DNA of 16,376 nucleotides from positions 1-16,376 of the forward strand of contig WJJW01000271.1 in the NCBI GenBank assembly GCA_014729455.1. Direction: 5' to 3'. This document shows, in pieces, positions 6,747-14,150 of this stretch. The DNA is from Candidatus Eiseniibacteriota bacterium. Its GTDB lineage: Bacteria > Eisenbacteria > RBG-16-71-46 > CAIMUX01 > VGJL01. Below the pieces are notes generated by a model. That model worked only from the letters and a program-made list of their open reading frames with translations, was not told the DNA's origin and did not search any database. The translations under genes and the position numbers were made by a program. How positions within the stretch are numbered: the first letter of the stretch is position 1; each line of letters opens with the position of its first letter.

Positions 6747-9302
6747 CTAGAGCGAATCCTTCAGCTCGGCGAGCCGGCGGCGTGCCGCCTCGTCCGCCGG
6801 ATGCCGCTGGACCCAGGCTTCCAGCACGTCGATCGCCTCCTCCCTACGGTCGAGCTCGAAGTAGAAGGAGAACAGCTCGCGCAGCGCCTCCTGATCGTCG
6901 GGGTAGAGATTGAATCCTTCCCAGTAGATCCTCTCGGCGTCGGCGATCCTCCCCTGGCGCTCGACCGCCCGTCCCAGAATCCGCAGGATCTGGTACTCGT
7001 CGTGGCCGTGCTCCCAGAGCGTGCGGAACGTCTCCTCCGCCCGGGCGAACGCCTCGGCCCGGTAGTAGATCACCCCGCAGCTGTAGAGGATCGTCGAGGA
7101 ACCGGAGAGTTCCAGCGCCTGGTCCGTGGCCTGGATCGCCCGGTCCCAGAGATCCTTCTTGCGCGCCTCGTCGGTTTCGGCCGCCCAGTCCTCCAGCACC
7201 TCTTCGGCCACCCGGATGTAGCCGGCCGCGTAGTTCTGGACCAGCTTCTGCGCGCTCCGGTTCTTGTAGACGCTCTCGTCGTGCGTGCCGTCCTCCTTCA
7301 ACAGGCCGCGGTAGAGATAGACCTCGTCGAGATTGTGCAGGGTCGTTTCGATGTCGACCCGATCCCCGCCGCCCGGGTTCGACTCGCCCAGACGGAAGAC
7401 GAGCCCCTCCATCGTCAGTCGATCCGTGTATCCGATCTGGTCGGGAACCGTGACCGCGAAGTAGATCGGCCGTCCGTCCTCGTACTCCCGCTCGATGATC
7501 CGGCGGGAGACGATGTCCTTCGCGTAGGTGAACTCGTCCGGGTTCGCCACGTAGGGGGCCAGGCCGTTCTCCCGCAAGAAACGGACGTACCGGTCCCTGC
7601 TGAGGAAGCCCTGGCGGTACTGCGCGTACGCCTCGGGAACCAGCGTGGCGGCCTCGATCTGCTCGTCGGTCCAGCCGAGATCGACGTCCGGTTCGTAGTC
7701 GCGGACCTGCCGCATGTACCAGTCGGTGTTGAGGAGCGATAGATTGAGGACCCGCACGTCCTTGCGGAATTTCTCGACCTCCTGGATGTACCAGAGCGGG
7801 AAGGTGTCGTTGTCCCCGTTGGTGAAGATGAGGGCGTTCTCCTTCAGCGGCTTCAGCATGTTGTACGCGAGGTCGCGGGCGAGGTAGAAGCCGCTGCGAT
7901 CGCGGATGTGCCAGAAGTTCGCCATCGTCGAGAACGCGAGGAAGCACCCGAGCAGCCCCATCGCCACCCCCAGCCCGTTGCCGAGACGATCCTTCCCTTC
8001 TCCGTACGCCCACCGGACCCAGGTGGCGAGCGTTCCGAATCCGAGGCCGATCCAGATCGCCACGACCTGGTAGCTCATGCTGAAGAAGTAGTCCCGGTCC
8101 CGGACCTCGTCCTCGCGGAAATTCAGGTAGAAGACCAGCCCGATGCTGGTGACGAGGTAGAAGCTGAAGAGCATCAGGAACGTCTTCTTCTCGCGGCGGG
8201 CGTGGGCGATCAGGCCGAGGAGCGCGATCCCGTACGGCAGGTACCGCGCGAGCCAGAGCGGGCGGAACCCGAGTTCGTACTGGTCGTGCGCGTACCGCCA
8301 GAAGTGCTTGACGAACTGCACGTCGAACGGCGCGTTCCGGTACAGGAACGGGTTGGCCGGCTTGTACTGGTCCCGGATCAGGGCGAGCCAGAGCGCGTCC
8401 CACGACGCCGGATCGGCCTCGTTGATCGCCGGATCGAGCGCGGCCCGGATCGGCAGGTAGAGGTGGTTCGACAGGCCGATCAAGCCGAGCAGCAAGCACC
8501 AGAAGACCACCCCGCGCGGACCGAGCGGGGACCAGACCTTTCCGAGCAGCAGCGACCCGACGATCCCCAGGCCCAGCAGGATCAGCCAGCCGGTCTTCAG
8601 CGTGGGGAGCATCGCCGGCTGGAGCCCGAGCAGCACGCCGGCGATGACGAACGCGCCCAGCCAGTTCGGGGCGAAGGTCCGGTGGTCGACCATCAGCACG
8701 AACAGGATCACCGCGGGGAGGACCAGGTAGGTCCCCATGTGGATCCCGGCCGAGACCGCGATCAGGTAGTAGATCAGAACGAACAGCCGGTTGTCCCGCT
8801 GCGTGGTCCCTTCCTCGCCCGCCCATTTCACCGCGAGCCAGAGGGAGGCCATCACGACCGCGCCGGAGAGACCGTAGACCTCCGCCTCGACCGCGTTCTC
8901 CCAGAGCGTGCGCGAGAAGGCGGTGAAGAGACCGGCGGCGATCCCGGCGAGGATCCCGATCTCGATCGGGGCGGGATCGCTTCGCCCCCGTTGCTGCCAG
9001 CGGAAGATCTCGACCGTCAGGAGGTAGGCGAACAGCACGGCGATGCTGGTCGAGAGCGCGGAGAGGTAGTTGACCCGCATCGCGATCTCCCCGATCGGGA
9101 ACAGCGTGAACACGCGTCCGATCAGGACGTAGAACGGCGTCCCCGGAGGATGCGGGATCCCGAGGATGTAGCTGGTGGCGATGAACTCGCCGCTGTCCCA
9201 GAACGGACACGCGCGGGTCAGCGTCATCAGGTAGACGACCTGGCTGATCAGGAAGACCAGAACGGCTCCGATCGCCACCTGCCGATCCTTCACCCAGCTC
9301 AC
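6747..9302 (-). CDS. DUF2723 polytopic membrane protein with C-terminal TPR repeats (TMEM260/PMT-like)
   Basis: The protein has 851 residues. The N-terminal DUF2723 signature is clear: FWDSGEFIATSYILGIPHPP at 34-53, then GTPFYVL and RVNYLSALST at 76-85. About ten or more hydrophobic helices run to residue 460. A large non-membrane part begins with TNGDNDTFPLWYIQEVEKFR at 494-513, a block I associate with DUF2723 proteins of Bacteroidota. About three TPR-like helix pairs lie at 735-845. In animals the DUF2723 protein TMEM260 is an O-mannosyltransferase; the role of bacterial members is not established. The acidic DSGEF near the first helix is placed like the catalytic acid of GT-C enzymes, which is inference. 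GTG at 9302 overlaps the upstream TGA (GTGA) and has GGGAGG seven bases before it. A GTG nine bases downstream is the alternative. Confidence 0.85.
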   Translation of the reverse strand: MSWVKDRQVAIGAVLVFLISQVVYLMTLTRACPFWDSGEFIATSYILGIPHPPGTPFYVLIGRVFTLFPIGEIAMRVNYLSALSTSIAVLFAYLLTVEIFRWQQRGRSDPAPIEIGILAGIAAGLFTAFSRTLWENAVEAEVYGLSGAVVMASLWLAVKWAGEEGTTQRDNRLFVLIYYLIAVSAGIHMGTYLVLPAVILFVLMVDHRTFAPNWLGAFVIAGVLLGLQPAMLPTLKTGWLILLGLGIVGSLLLGKVWSPLGPRGVVFWCLLLGLIGLSNHLYLPIRAALDPAINEADPASWDALWLALIRDQYKPANPFLYRNAPFDVQFVKHFWRYAHDQYELGFRPLWLARYLPYGIALLGLIAHARREKKTFLMLFSFYLVTSIGLVFYLNFREDEVRDRDYFFSMSYQVVAIWIGLGFGTLATWVRWAYGEGKDRLGNGLGVAMGLLGCFLAFSTMANFWHIRDRSGFYLARDLAYNMLKPLKENALIFTNGDNDTFPLWYIQEVEKFRKDVRVLNLSLLNTDWYMRQVRDYEPDVDLGWTDEQIEAATLVPEAYAQYRQGFLSRDRYVRFLRENGLAPYVANPDEFTYAKDIVSRRIIEREYEDGRPIYFAVTVPDQIGYTDRLTMEGLVFRLGESNPGGGDRVDIETTLHNLDEVYLYRGLLKEDGTHDESVYKNRSAQKLVQNYAAGYIRVAEEVLEDWAAETDEARKKDLWDRAIQATDQALELSGSSTILYSCGVIYYRAEAFARAEETFRTLWEHGHDEYQILRILGRAVERQGRIADAERIYWEGFNLYPDDQEALRELFSFYFELDRREEAIDVLEAWVQRHPADEAARRRLAELKDSL

Positions 9303-10453
9303 GTACCGTCCTCCCCTCGTCCCTCTCGGACGACGCGCCGGAGCAGCTCCTCGGTCTCGTCCGCCATCCGGTCCCAGCGGAACCGGGACGCCCATTCGAT
9401 CCCGGCCCTCCCCATCCTGCCCCAGAGCCGGTCGTCGCTCAACAGCTCGGTCAGGCGGCCGGCCAGGGCATCGACGTCTCCGTGGGGAACCAGGTAGCCG
9501 GTCTCCCCGTCCCGGACCGACTCCCGCAGGCCGGGGGCGTCGCTGGCGACGACCGGGATCCCCATCGCGTTCGCCTCGATGACCGAGAGCCCCCACCCCT
9601 CCTTCGGCGAGGTGTAGACCAGTACACGGGTTGCGGCCATCAGATCCAGCTTCTCCCGGCCGTCCTTGTACCCGAAGAGGCGGACCCGCCCCTCGACCCC
9701 CTTCTCCCGGGCCATCCGCTCCAGGGCGGGACGGAAGTCCCCCTCGCCCACGATCCAGTACTCGGCGCTCGGGACCGCCTCGAGCACCCGCGGCAGCGCC
9801 CGGATCGCCAGCTCGATCCCCTTGTACCGTTTCAAGCGGCCGAGATAGAGGACCACCGGCCCGGGGGGACCGTCCCGGTCGGGCGGCCGGTAGAGCTCGT
9901 GATCGATCCCGGAGCGGATGACGTGGATCCGTTCGGCCGACAGGCCGCGGCCGATCAGGTCGTCGCGGGTCGAGTCGGAAAGGACCTGGAAGCGGCAGCG
10001 CCGGTACGACGCCGGAATCAGACGCTCGTAGAGGTAGACGTAGAGGGCCACCGGCCAGGACGCCTCGCGAAAGACCGTGGTCCCGAACAGGTGCGGGACG
10101 TTGGCGAGCACCGGGATCTCCTTCTGGAAGGAAGGCGTGAACAGCGGGATCTTGTTGAGATCCTCGACCATCACGTCGAACCGCTCCTCCCGGCGGAGCT
10201 TCCGGTAAGCGCCGGGCACCGCGAGGTTGTACGTCGCCGTCGACCCGACCCGCACCACGCGCATCCCCTCGATCTCATCGGCGGCAGGGCTCCCGGGCCA
10301 GGCGCCGGTCAGGAAGGTGATCCGGTGCCCCCTCTCCCGGAGACGCCGGTAGATCTCGTAGAGGATCACCTCCGCCCCTCCCATCTGCGGATGGCGGAGG
10401 TCGCGATAGCTGACGATCAGGACCGACAGGCCGTCGCGGGGCGGCGCGCTCAA
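9299..10453 (-). CDS. GT4 family glycosyltransferase (GT-B fold)
   Basis: The protein has 384 residues. The N-terminal acceptor domain opens LSVLIVSYRDLRHPQMGGAE with the glycine-rich MGGAE at 24-28. The C-terminal donor domain contains VLYLGRLKRYKGIELAIRAL at 201-220, IVGEGD at 234-239 and the GT4 E-x7-E motif: Glu285 and Glu293 in SPKEGWGLSVIEANAMG. It should act in the cytoplasm on nucleotide-sugar donors; donor and acceptor are not readable. No signal peptide or membrane helix is evident. The start is chosen as TTG at 10453: it overlaps the methyltransferase stop as TTGA, has AAGGAG eight bases upstream, and begins about ten residues before the first beta strand as usual in GT4. The open frame extends further upstream only as antiparallel reading within the methyltransferase gene. 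Confidence 0.87.
   Translation of the reverse strand: MSAPPRDGLSVLIVSYRDLRHPQMGGAEVILYEIYRRLRERGHRITFLTGAWPGSPAADEIEGMRVVRVGSTATYNLAVPGAYRKLRREERFDVMVEDLNKIPLFTPSFQKEIPVLANVPHLFGTTVFREASWPVALYVYLYERLIPASYRRCRFQVLSDSTRDDLIGRGLSAERIHVIRSGIDHELYRPPDRDGPPGPVVLYLGRLKRYKGIELAIRALPRVLEAVPSAEYWIVGEGDFRPALERMAREKGVEGRVRLFGYKDGREKLDLMAATRVLVYTSPKEGWGLSVIEANAMGIPVVASDAPGLRESVRDGETGYLVPHGDVDALAGRLTELLSDDRLWGRMGRAGIEWASRFRWDRMADETEELLRRVVREGRGEDGT
9310..9315 (-). promoter_or_regulatory. Ribosome-binding site supporting the GTG start of the DUF2723 gene
   Basis: GGGAGG on the minus strand lies seven bases before GTG 9302, inside the end of the GT4 gene. It supports the GTGA overlap start over the GTG at 9293. 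Confidence 0.7.
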
Positions 10454-11229
10454 CGGCCGGGCTCCTTCCGGCCGAGGGTGCCGATCATCGCGTAGGTATG
10501 CAGCCCGAGCCGGGTTCCGCGCAGCCGGCGCCGGATCCATGCCGGGCCGGCGTCGAGCCACCGGGGGATCCGCGGATAGAGGGGAAGCCGAGCGATCTTC
10601 GCCTTCTGGAGGGCGTAGCGGAAGCCGCGGTAGAAGAAGCCCGGGCGGAACCAGTCGCCGTCGGTCCGGACGATCCGGAATCCGGCGCGGCGCATCAGCC
10701 GCTCCAGCCGGCCGGGCGCGAACTCGGTCTCCCAGCCGGCGAACCACCGGTTCAGCGCGATCATCATGTGCTTGGCGAGCGTGTAGACGTGGTAGCGCTG
10801 CGGGACGTCGACGAGGCAATGCCCGCCCGGCTCGACGACGCGATGATTCTCCCGGAGCAGCGGCTCGGGATCGCGGAAGTGCTCGAGCAGCCCCTGATGG
10901 AAGACGAGCGCGAAGCGATCGTCGCGAAAGGGCATGGCGGTCGCGTCGGCGCAGACGCAGCGGACCTCGATCCCTTCCTCCATGGCGAGGCGTCGGATCA
11001 CGTCGAAGGAGCTCTCCACGTAGTCGAGGACGAAGATTCGCGCCCCGCGCCGGGCGAGCTCGAGGCTGTCCCTCCCCGAGCCGGCGCCCACCTCGAGGAC
11101 GCGGCGCCCCGCGAGGGGGAGATCGTCGAGCTGGCGCAGGATCCGATCCTCGTTCGAGTAGACATCCTCGATCGTCTCCGTACGGTCCCGCCAGTACCGG
11201 TCCCAGTGGTCCGGGGTCGATGCGCGCAT
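10450..11229 (-). CDS. Class I SAM-dependent methyltransferase
   Basis: The protein has 259 residues with a Rossmann methyltransferase core. Motif I is VLEVGAGSGRDS at 44-55, the acidic end of strand 2 is VLDYVE at 67-72, CADATAMPF lies at 93-101, FHQGLLEHFRD at 110-120 corresponds to motif IV/post-motif II, and VVEPGGHCLVDVPQ at 131-144 is the strand-5 region. The C-terminal 60 residues are rich in Arg and aromatic residues and may bind a membrane or glycan acceptor. As the first gene of the glycan operon it most likely methylates a sugar or lipid-linked intermediate; the substrate is inferred only from context. The ATG lies 57 bases after the nusB stop, just downstream of a candidate promoter. 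It overlaps the GT4 gene by four bases (TTGA). Confidence 0.83.
   Translation of the reverse strand: MRASTPDHWDRYWRDRTETIEDVYSNEDRILRQLDDLPLAGRRVLEVGAGSGRDSLELARRGARIFVLDYVESSFDVIRRLAMEEGIEVRCVCADATAMPFRDDRFALVFHQGLLEHFRDPEPLLRENHRVVEPGGHCLVDVPQRYHVYTLAKHMMIALNRWFAGWETEFAPGRLERLMRRAGFRIVRTDGDWFRPGFFYRGFRYALQKAKIARLPLYPRIPRWLDAGPAWIRRRLRGTRLGLHTYAMIGTLGRKEPGR
10462..10467 (-). promoter_or_regulatory. Ribosome-binding site supporting the TTG start of the GT4 gene
   Basis: AAGGAG on the minus strand lies eight bases before TTG 10453, inside the end of the methyltransferase gene. It is the main reason for choosing TTG over any other start. Confidence 0.7.
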
Positions 11230-11260
11230 GGAAATCTCATCCGGGTTGAAGCAAAACGGA

Positions 11261-11289
11261 ACGCTACCACGGTCTTACGGCTCCGTCAA
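11261..11289 (-). promoter_or_regulatory. Candidate sigma-70-type promoter for the glycan operon
   Basis: On the minus strand a TTGACG (11289-11284) is separated by exactly 17 bases from TAGCGT (11266-11261). The -35 box matches five of six consensus bases. The -10 box keeps the three most conserved positions and resembles the TATCGT of the riboflavin promoter in this window. It overlaps the nusB stop codon and would start transcription about 25 bases before the methyltransferase ATG. It could be used alongside read-through from the rib operon. Confidence 0.5.
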
Positions 11290-11738
11290 TCCTCCCCCAG
11301 CGCCCCGGGTCGGAGCCGTCGGGTCGCCGCGTCGAGCACGCCGTTGACGAACGGCCCGGCGTCCGGCTCCCCGTATCGGTCTGCCAGCCGGATCGCCTCG
11401 TTCAAGATAACGCGCGGAGGGGTCTCTTCGATCACCACCAGCTCGGTCACCGCGAGGCGCAGGATCGCCCGGACGACGGTGGACAGGCGTGCGAGGGTCC
11501 AGCGGTCCAGCAGGGGCGCGAGCAGCCGGTCGATCTCCTGCCGGCGCTCGCCGTACGCCTCGGCGAGGCGAAGCGCGAAGCGGCGGCCGTCGGCGGTGAA
11601 GCGGAATCGACCGAGCGACAGCTCGAGGACCTCGAGCGGATCGTCCCCCGACAGATCGGCCTCGAACAGCGCCCGGAAGGCGACTTCCCGAGCCCTCCTC
11701 CGCCCGCCGCGCGCCGCGTCGGGCTCCGCGGGGGTCAC
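11286..11738 (-). CDS. nusB: Transcription antitermination factor NusB
   Basis: The protein has 150 residues, the usual NusB length. The all-helical RNA-binding fold is shown by the basic N-terminal RRRAREVAFRALFEADLSG at 13-31, the central WTLARLSTVVRAILRLAVTE at 80-99, and the family signature PPRVILNEAIRLADRYGEPD followed by FVNGVLDAATRRL. NusB with NusE (S10) binds boxA RNA for rRNA antitermination. The start is GTG at 11738, overlapping the ribH stop as GTGA; no strong Shine-Dalgarno sequence precedes it, so it probably depends on coupling to ribH. It is the last gene of the riboflavin operon, a common bacterial arrangement. Confidence 0.95.
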   Translation of the reverse strand: MTPAEPDAARGGRRRAREVAFRALFEADLSGDDPLEVLELSLGRFRFTADGRRFALRLAEAYGERRQEIDRLLAPLLDRWTLARLSTVVRAILRLAVTELVVIEETPPRVILNEAIRLADRYGEPDAGPFVNGVLDAATRRLRPGALGED

Positions 11739-12232
11739 TTCCGCTTGCGGCGGGGGGCCGGGGAGGCGGCCAGGTAGCCGATGACGCCGATCATCTCGAG
11801 GGCGACCAGCGCAGCCTCGTAGCCGCGCCCTCCCCCCTTGAAGCCGGAGCGCTCGATCGCCTGCTCGACCGTATCCGCGGTGATCACGCCGAAGACGGTC
11901 GGGACTCCGGTGTCGTAGCCGACCTGGAAGAGGCCTCGCGAGACCTCGCGGGAGATGTGCTCGAAGTGCGGCGTGTCTCCGCGCAGCACGCAGCCGAGGC
12001 CGAGCACCGCGTCGAACCGTCCGGAGCGCGCGGCCGCCTGCGCGGCGAGCGGGATCTCGAAGGACCCGGGGACCCAGACCACCTCGATCCCCTCCTCCGA
12101 GACGTCGTGCTGCTTCAAGCAGTCGACCGCGCCGTCGATCAGGCGATCGGTCACGGTCCGGCTGTAGCGGCTCGCCACCAGGGCGAAGCGCCGGCCCGAC
12201 GCGTCGAGCGACGCGAGAAACTCCTTCGACAT
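11735..12232 (-). CDS. ribH: 6,7-dimethyl-8-ribityllumazine synthase
   Basis: This 165-residue enzyme condenses 5-amino-6-ribitylamino-uracil with 3,4-dihydroxy-2-butanone 4-phosphate to give lumazine, the penultimate riboflavin step. Family motifs are VPGSFEIPLAA at 54-64, GLGCVLRGDTPHFEHIS at 78-94 (His89 at the catalytic His position), GVITADTVEQAIERSG at 115-130 and KGGGRGYEAA at 132-141. The substrate loop reads SRYSRTV at 21-27, where most family members have an Asn in place of the second Ser. The C-terminus is basic (PRRKRK). ATG at 12232 is chosen because AGGAGG lies nine bases upstream; an in-frame ATG at 12250 would put that sequence inside the coding region. It lies 37 bases after ribBA. 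Confidence 0.95.
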   Translation of the reverse strand: MSKEFLASLDASGRRFALVASRYSRTVTDRLIDGAVDCLKQHDVSEEGIEVVWVPGSFEIPLAAQAAARSGRFDAVLGLGCVLRGDTPHFEHISREVSRGLFQVGYDTGVPTVFGVITADTVEQAIERSGFKGGGRGYEAALVALEMIGVIGYLAASPAPRRKRK

Positions 12233-12241
12233 CCCTGCATC

Positions 12242-12247
12242 CCTCCT
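12242..12247 (-). promoter_or_regulatory. Ribosome-binding site deciding the ribH start
   Basis: AGGAGG on the minus strand lies nine bases before ATG 12232. An in-frame ATG at 12250 would place this sequence inside the coding region, so 12232 is preferred. Confidence 0.75.
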
Positions 12248-12269
12248 CATCCCGCGCGTCGCCCCGGTC

Positions 12270-13496
12270 TCACTCGGAGTCGACCCGCAGCACGTGCCCG
12301 AGCTTCTTCTTCTTCGTCTCGAGGTAGAAGCGGTTGGTCCGGTTCGCGGGCGTCTCGATCGGGATCTGCTCGACGATCTCGAGGCCGTGCGCCGAGAGCC
12401 CGACCCGCTTCTTCGGGTTGTTCGTCAGCAGTCGGATCCGGCCCACCCCGAGATCGGAGAGGATCTGCGCGCCGATCCCGAAGTCCCGCTCATCGGGACG
12501 GAACCCGAGTCCGAGGTTCGCCTCCACCGTGTCGAGACCGACGTCCTGCAGATGGTAGGCGCGGATCTTGTTGGCGAGCCCGATCCCCCGCCCTTCCTGC
12601 CGCATGTAGAGGAACACCCCCCGCCCCTCGTCCTCGATCGCGCGCAGCGCCTGGCCGAGCTGCTGTCCGCAGTCGCACCGGAGGCTTCCGAGAACGTCGC
12701 CCGTGAGACACTGGGAGTGGACGCGGACGAGGGTCGGCTCCTCGGGAGAGAGGGTTCCCTTCACCAGGGCGAGGTGGTGGTCCCCCTCCAGGAGGCCCTC
12801 GTAGAGGTAGAGGTGGAACTGCCCGTACCGGGACGGAAACGGCAGATCGCTCAGCCGGCGGACGAGCTTCTCGGTCCGGCTCCGATACGCGATCAGGGAG
12901 GCGATCGACAGGATCTTCAACCCGTAGCGCGGCGCCATCTCCCGGAGCTCGGGAAGCCGGGCCATCGTCCCGTCCTCGTTCATGATCTCGCAGAGGACGC
13001 CCGCGGGGTACAGCCCCGCGAGGGCCGCGAGATCGACGGCGGCCTCGGTATGCCCCGCCCGGCGCAGCACCCCACCCTTGGCCGCCATCAGCGGGAAGAC
13101 GTGTCCGGGACGGGCCAGATCCGCAGGGCGCGTCTGGGAGTCGATCAGGGTCCGGATCGTCTGCGCCCGGTCGAAGGCGGAGATTCCCGTCGTGGTGTTC
13201 TGGATCGCGTCGACGCTGACGGTGAACGGGGTGCCGAGCTTCGCGGTATTCTGCCGCACCATCGGCGGCAGGTCGAGCGCGCGGAGCCGATCCTCCTGCA
13301 TCGGAACACAGATCAGACCGCGACCGTGCCGCGCGAGGAAGTTCACCGCCTCCGGCGTGATCTTCTCGGCGGCCATGATCAGGTCGCCCTCGTTCTCCCG
13401 GTCTTCGTCGTCGACGACGATCATCATCCGCCCCTGGCGGATCTCCTCGATCGCCTCCTCGACCGTCGCGAAGACCGGATCCCGTTCCGTGCTCAT
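12270..13496 (-). CDS. ribBA: Bifunctional 3,4-dihydroxy-2-butanone-4-phosphate synthase / GTP cyclohydrolase II
   Basis: The protein has 408 residues in two domains. The N-terminal DHBP synthase (about 8-205) has the metal/substrate loop DDEDRENEGDLI at 29-40, TPFTVSVDA at 89-97, TGISAFDRAQTIR at 103-115 and RAGHTEAAVDLA at 146-157. The C-terminal GTP cyclohydrolase II (about 206-400) has the zinc cysteines Cys263, Cys274 and Cys276 in SQCLTGDVLGSLRCDCGQQL, the RQEGRGIGLANKI motif at 299-311 and LTNNPKK at 357-363. Both sets of key residues are intact, so both activities are expected. They supply the two starting intermediates of riboflavin synthesis. GGGGAGG lies four bases before the ATG, and a 16-base palindrome sits just upstream of it. 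Confidence 0.96.
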   Translation of the reverse strand: MSTERDPVFATVEEAIEEIRQGRMMIVVDDEDRENEGDLIMAAEKITPEAVNFLARHGRGLICVPMQEDRLRALDLPPMVRQNTAKLGTPFTVSVDAIQNTTTGISAFDRAQTIRTLIDSQTRPADLARPGHVFPLMAAKGGVLRRAGHTEAAVDLAALAGLYPAGVLCEIMNEDGTMARLPELREMAPRYGLKILSIASLIAYRSRTEKLVRRLSDLPFPSRYGQFHLYLYEGLLEGDHHLALVKGTLSPEEPTLVRVHSQCLTGDVLGSLRCDCGQQLGQALRAIEDEGRGVFLYMRQEGRGIGLANKIRAYHLQDVGLDTVEANLGLGFRPDERDFGIGAQILSDLGVGRIRLLTNNPKKRVGLSAHGLEIVEQIPIETPANRTNRFYLETKKKKLGHVLRVDSE

Positions 13497-13506
13497 CGAA
13501 CCTCCC

Positions 13507-13522
13507 CGATCGACGTCGATCG
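13507..13522. repeat. 16-bp perfect palindrome between ribE and ribBA
   Basis: CGATCGACGTCGATCG is a perfect inverted repeat in the 33-base ribE-ribBA gap, immediately before the ribBA ribosome-binding site. In RNA it could form a small hairpin next to the GGGGAGG. It has no U-run and is unlikely to be a terminator. It may be only a chance GATC-rich palindrome in GC-rich DNA. Confidence 0.5.
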
Positions 13523-13529
13523 TTTCATT

Positions 13530-14147
13530 CTACCGCATCGGAGGCTCTTGTCGACGCCCGCCGAGCAGCGATTCGACGTACTTCGCGAACAGGTCGACCT
13601 CCACGTTGACCGTCCGGCCGGGGCGGTATCCCGCGAGAAGGGTCGCTTTCGCGGTGGCCGGAATGATGTAGACGCGAAACCAGTCCCGGCCGACCTCGCC
13701 GACCGTCAGGCTGACCCCGTCGACCGCGACCGATCCCTTCTCGACCAGGTAGCGGATCCATTCCCGGTCGAGCCCGATCTCGAGGAGCGTCTCGCCCCGT
13801 CGCTTCTCGTTGCGGCGGATCCGACCCAGCCCGTCGACGTGCCCCTGGACGAGGTGTCCGCCGAGGCGATCCCCCAAGCGGGCGGCCCGCTCGAGGTGGA
13901 CGGAGTCGCCGACCCGCAACCTTCCGAGGTTCGACCGCCGCAGGGTTTCCGCGATCGCCTGGAGAGGCAGCAGCCCGTCCGAGGTCGGCGGTCCGGAGAG
14001 CGTCAGACAGACTCCCTGAACGGCGAGGGAGTCGCCGGCGGCGAGATCCGGATCGGTCCAAGGGGAACGGATCGCCAGCATCCGCACCCCCCCCTCGTTG
14101 CGGACGGTGACGATCTCCCCGATCCCCTCGACGAGCCCCGTGAACAC
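13530..14147 (-). CDS. ribE: Riboflavin synthase alpha chain
   Basis: The protein has 205 residues with the two lumazine-binding repeats of the family (about 1-95 and 96-190). It begins with the invariant MFTGLVE and contains GDSLAVQGVCLTL at 38-50, ETLRRSNLG at 67-75, LERA and RLGGHLVQGHVDGLG at 94-108, KGSVAVDGVSLTVG at 137-150 and VNVEVDLFAKYVE at 180-192. It dismutates two lumazine molecules to riboflavin plus the pyrimidine that RibH reuses. The start codon is GTG (14147), fixed by the MFTG N-terminus and by AGGAGG nine bases upstream, which lies inside the end of ribD. Only three bases separate it from the ribD stop. Confidence 0.95.
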   Translation of the reverse strand: MFTGLVEGIGEIVTVRNEGGVRMLAIRSPWTDPDLAAGDSLAVQGVCLTLSGPPTSDGLLPLQAIAETLRRSNLGRLRVGDSVHLERAARLGDRLGGHLVQGHVDGLGRIRRNEKRRGETLLEIGLDREWIRYLVEKGSVAVDGVSLTVGEVGRDWFRVYIIPATAKATLLAGYRPGRTVNVEVDLFAKYVESLLGGRRQEPPMR

Positions 14148-14150
14148 GCC

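Noticed and set aside
12233..12269. Possible terminator between ribBA and ribH
   Set aside because: The 37-base gap holds a strong ribosome site for ribH and no stable hairpin with a U-run.
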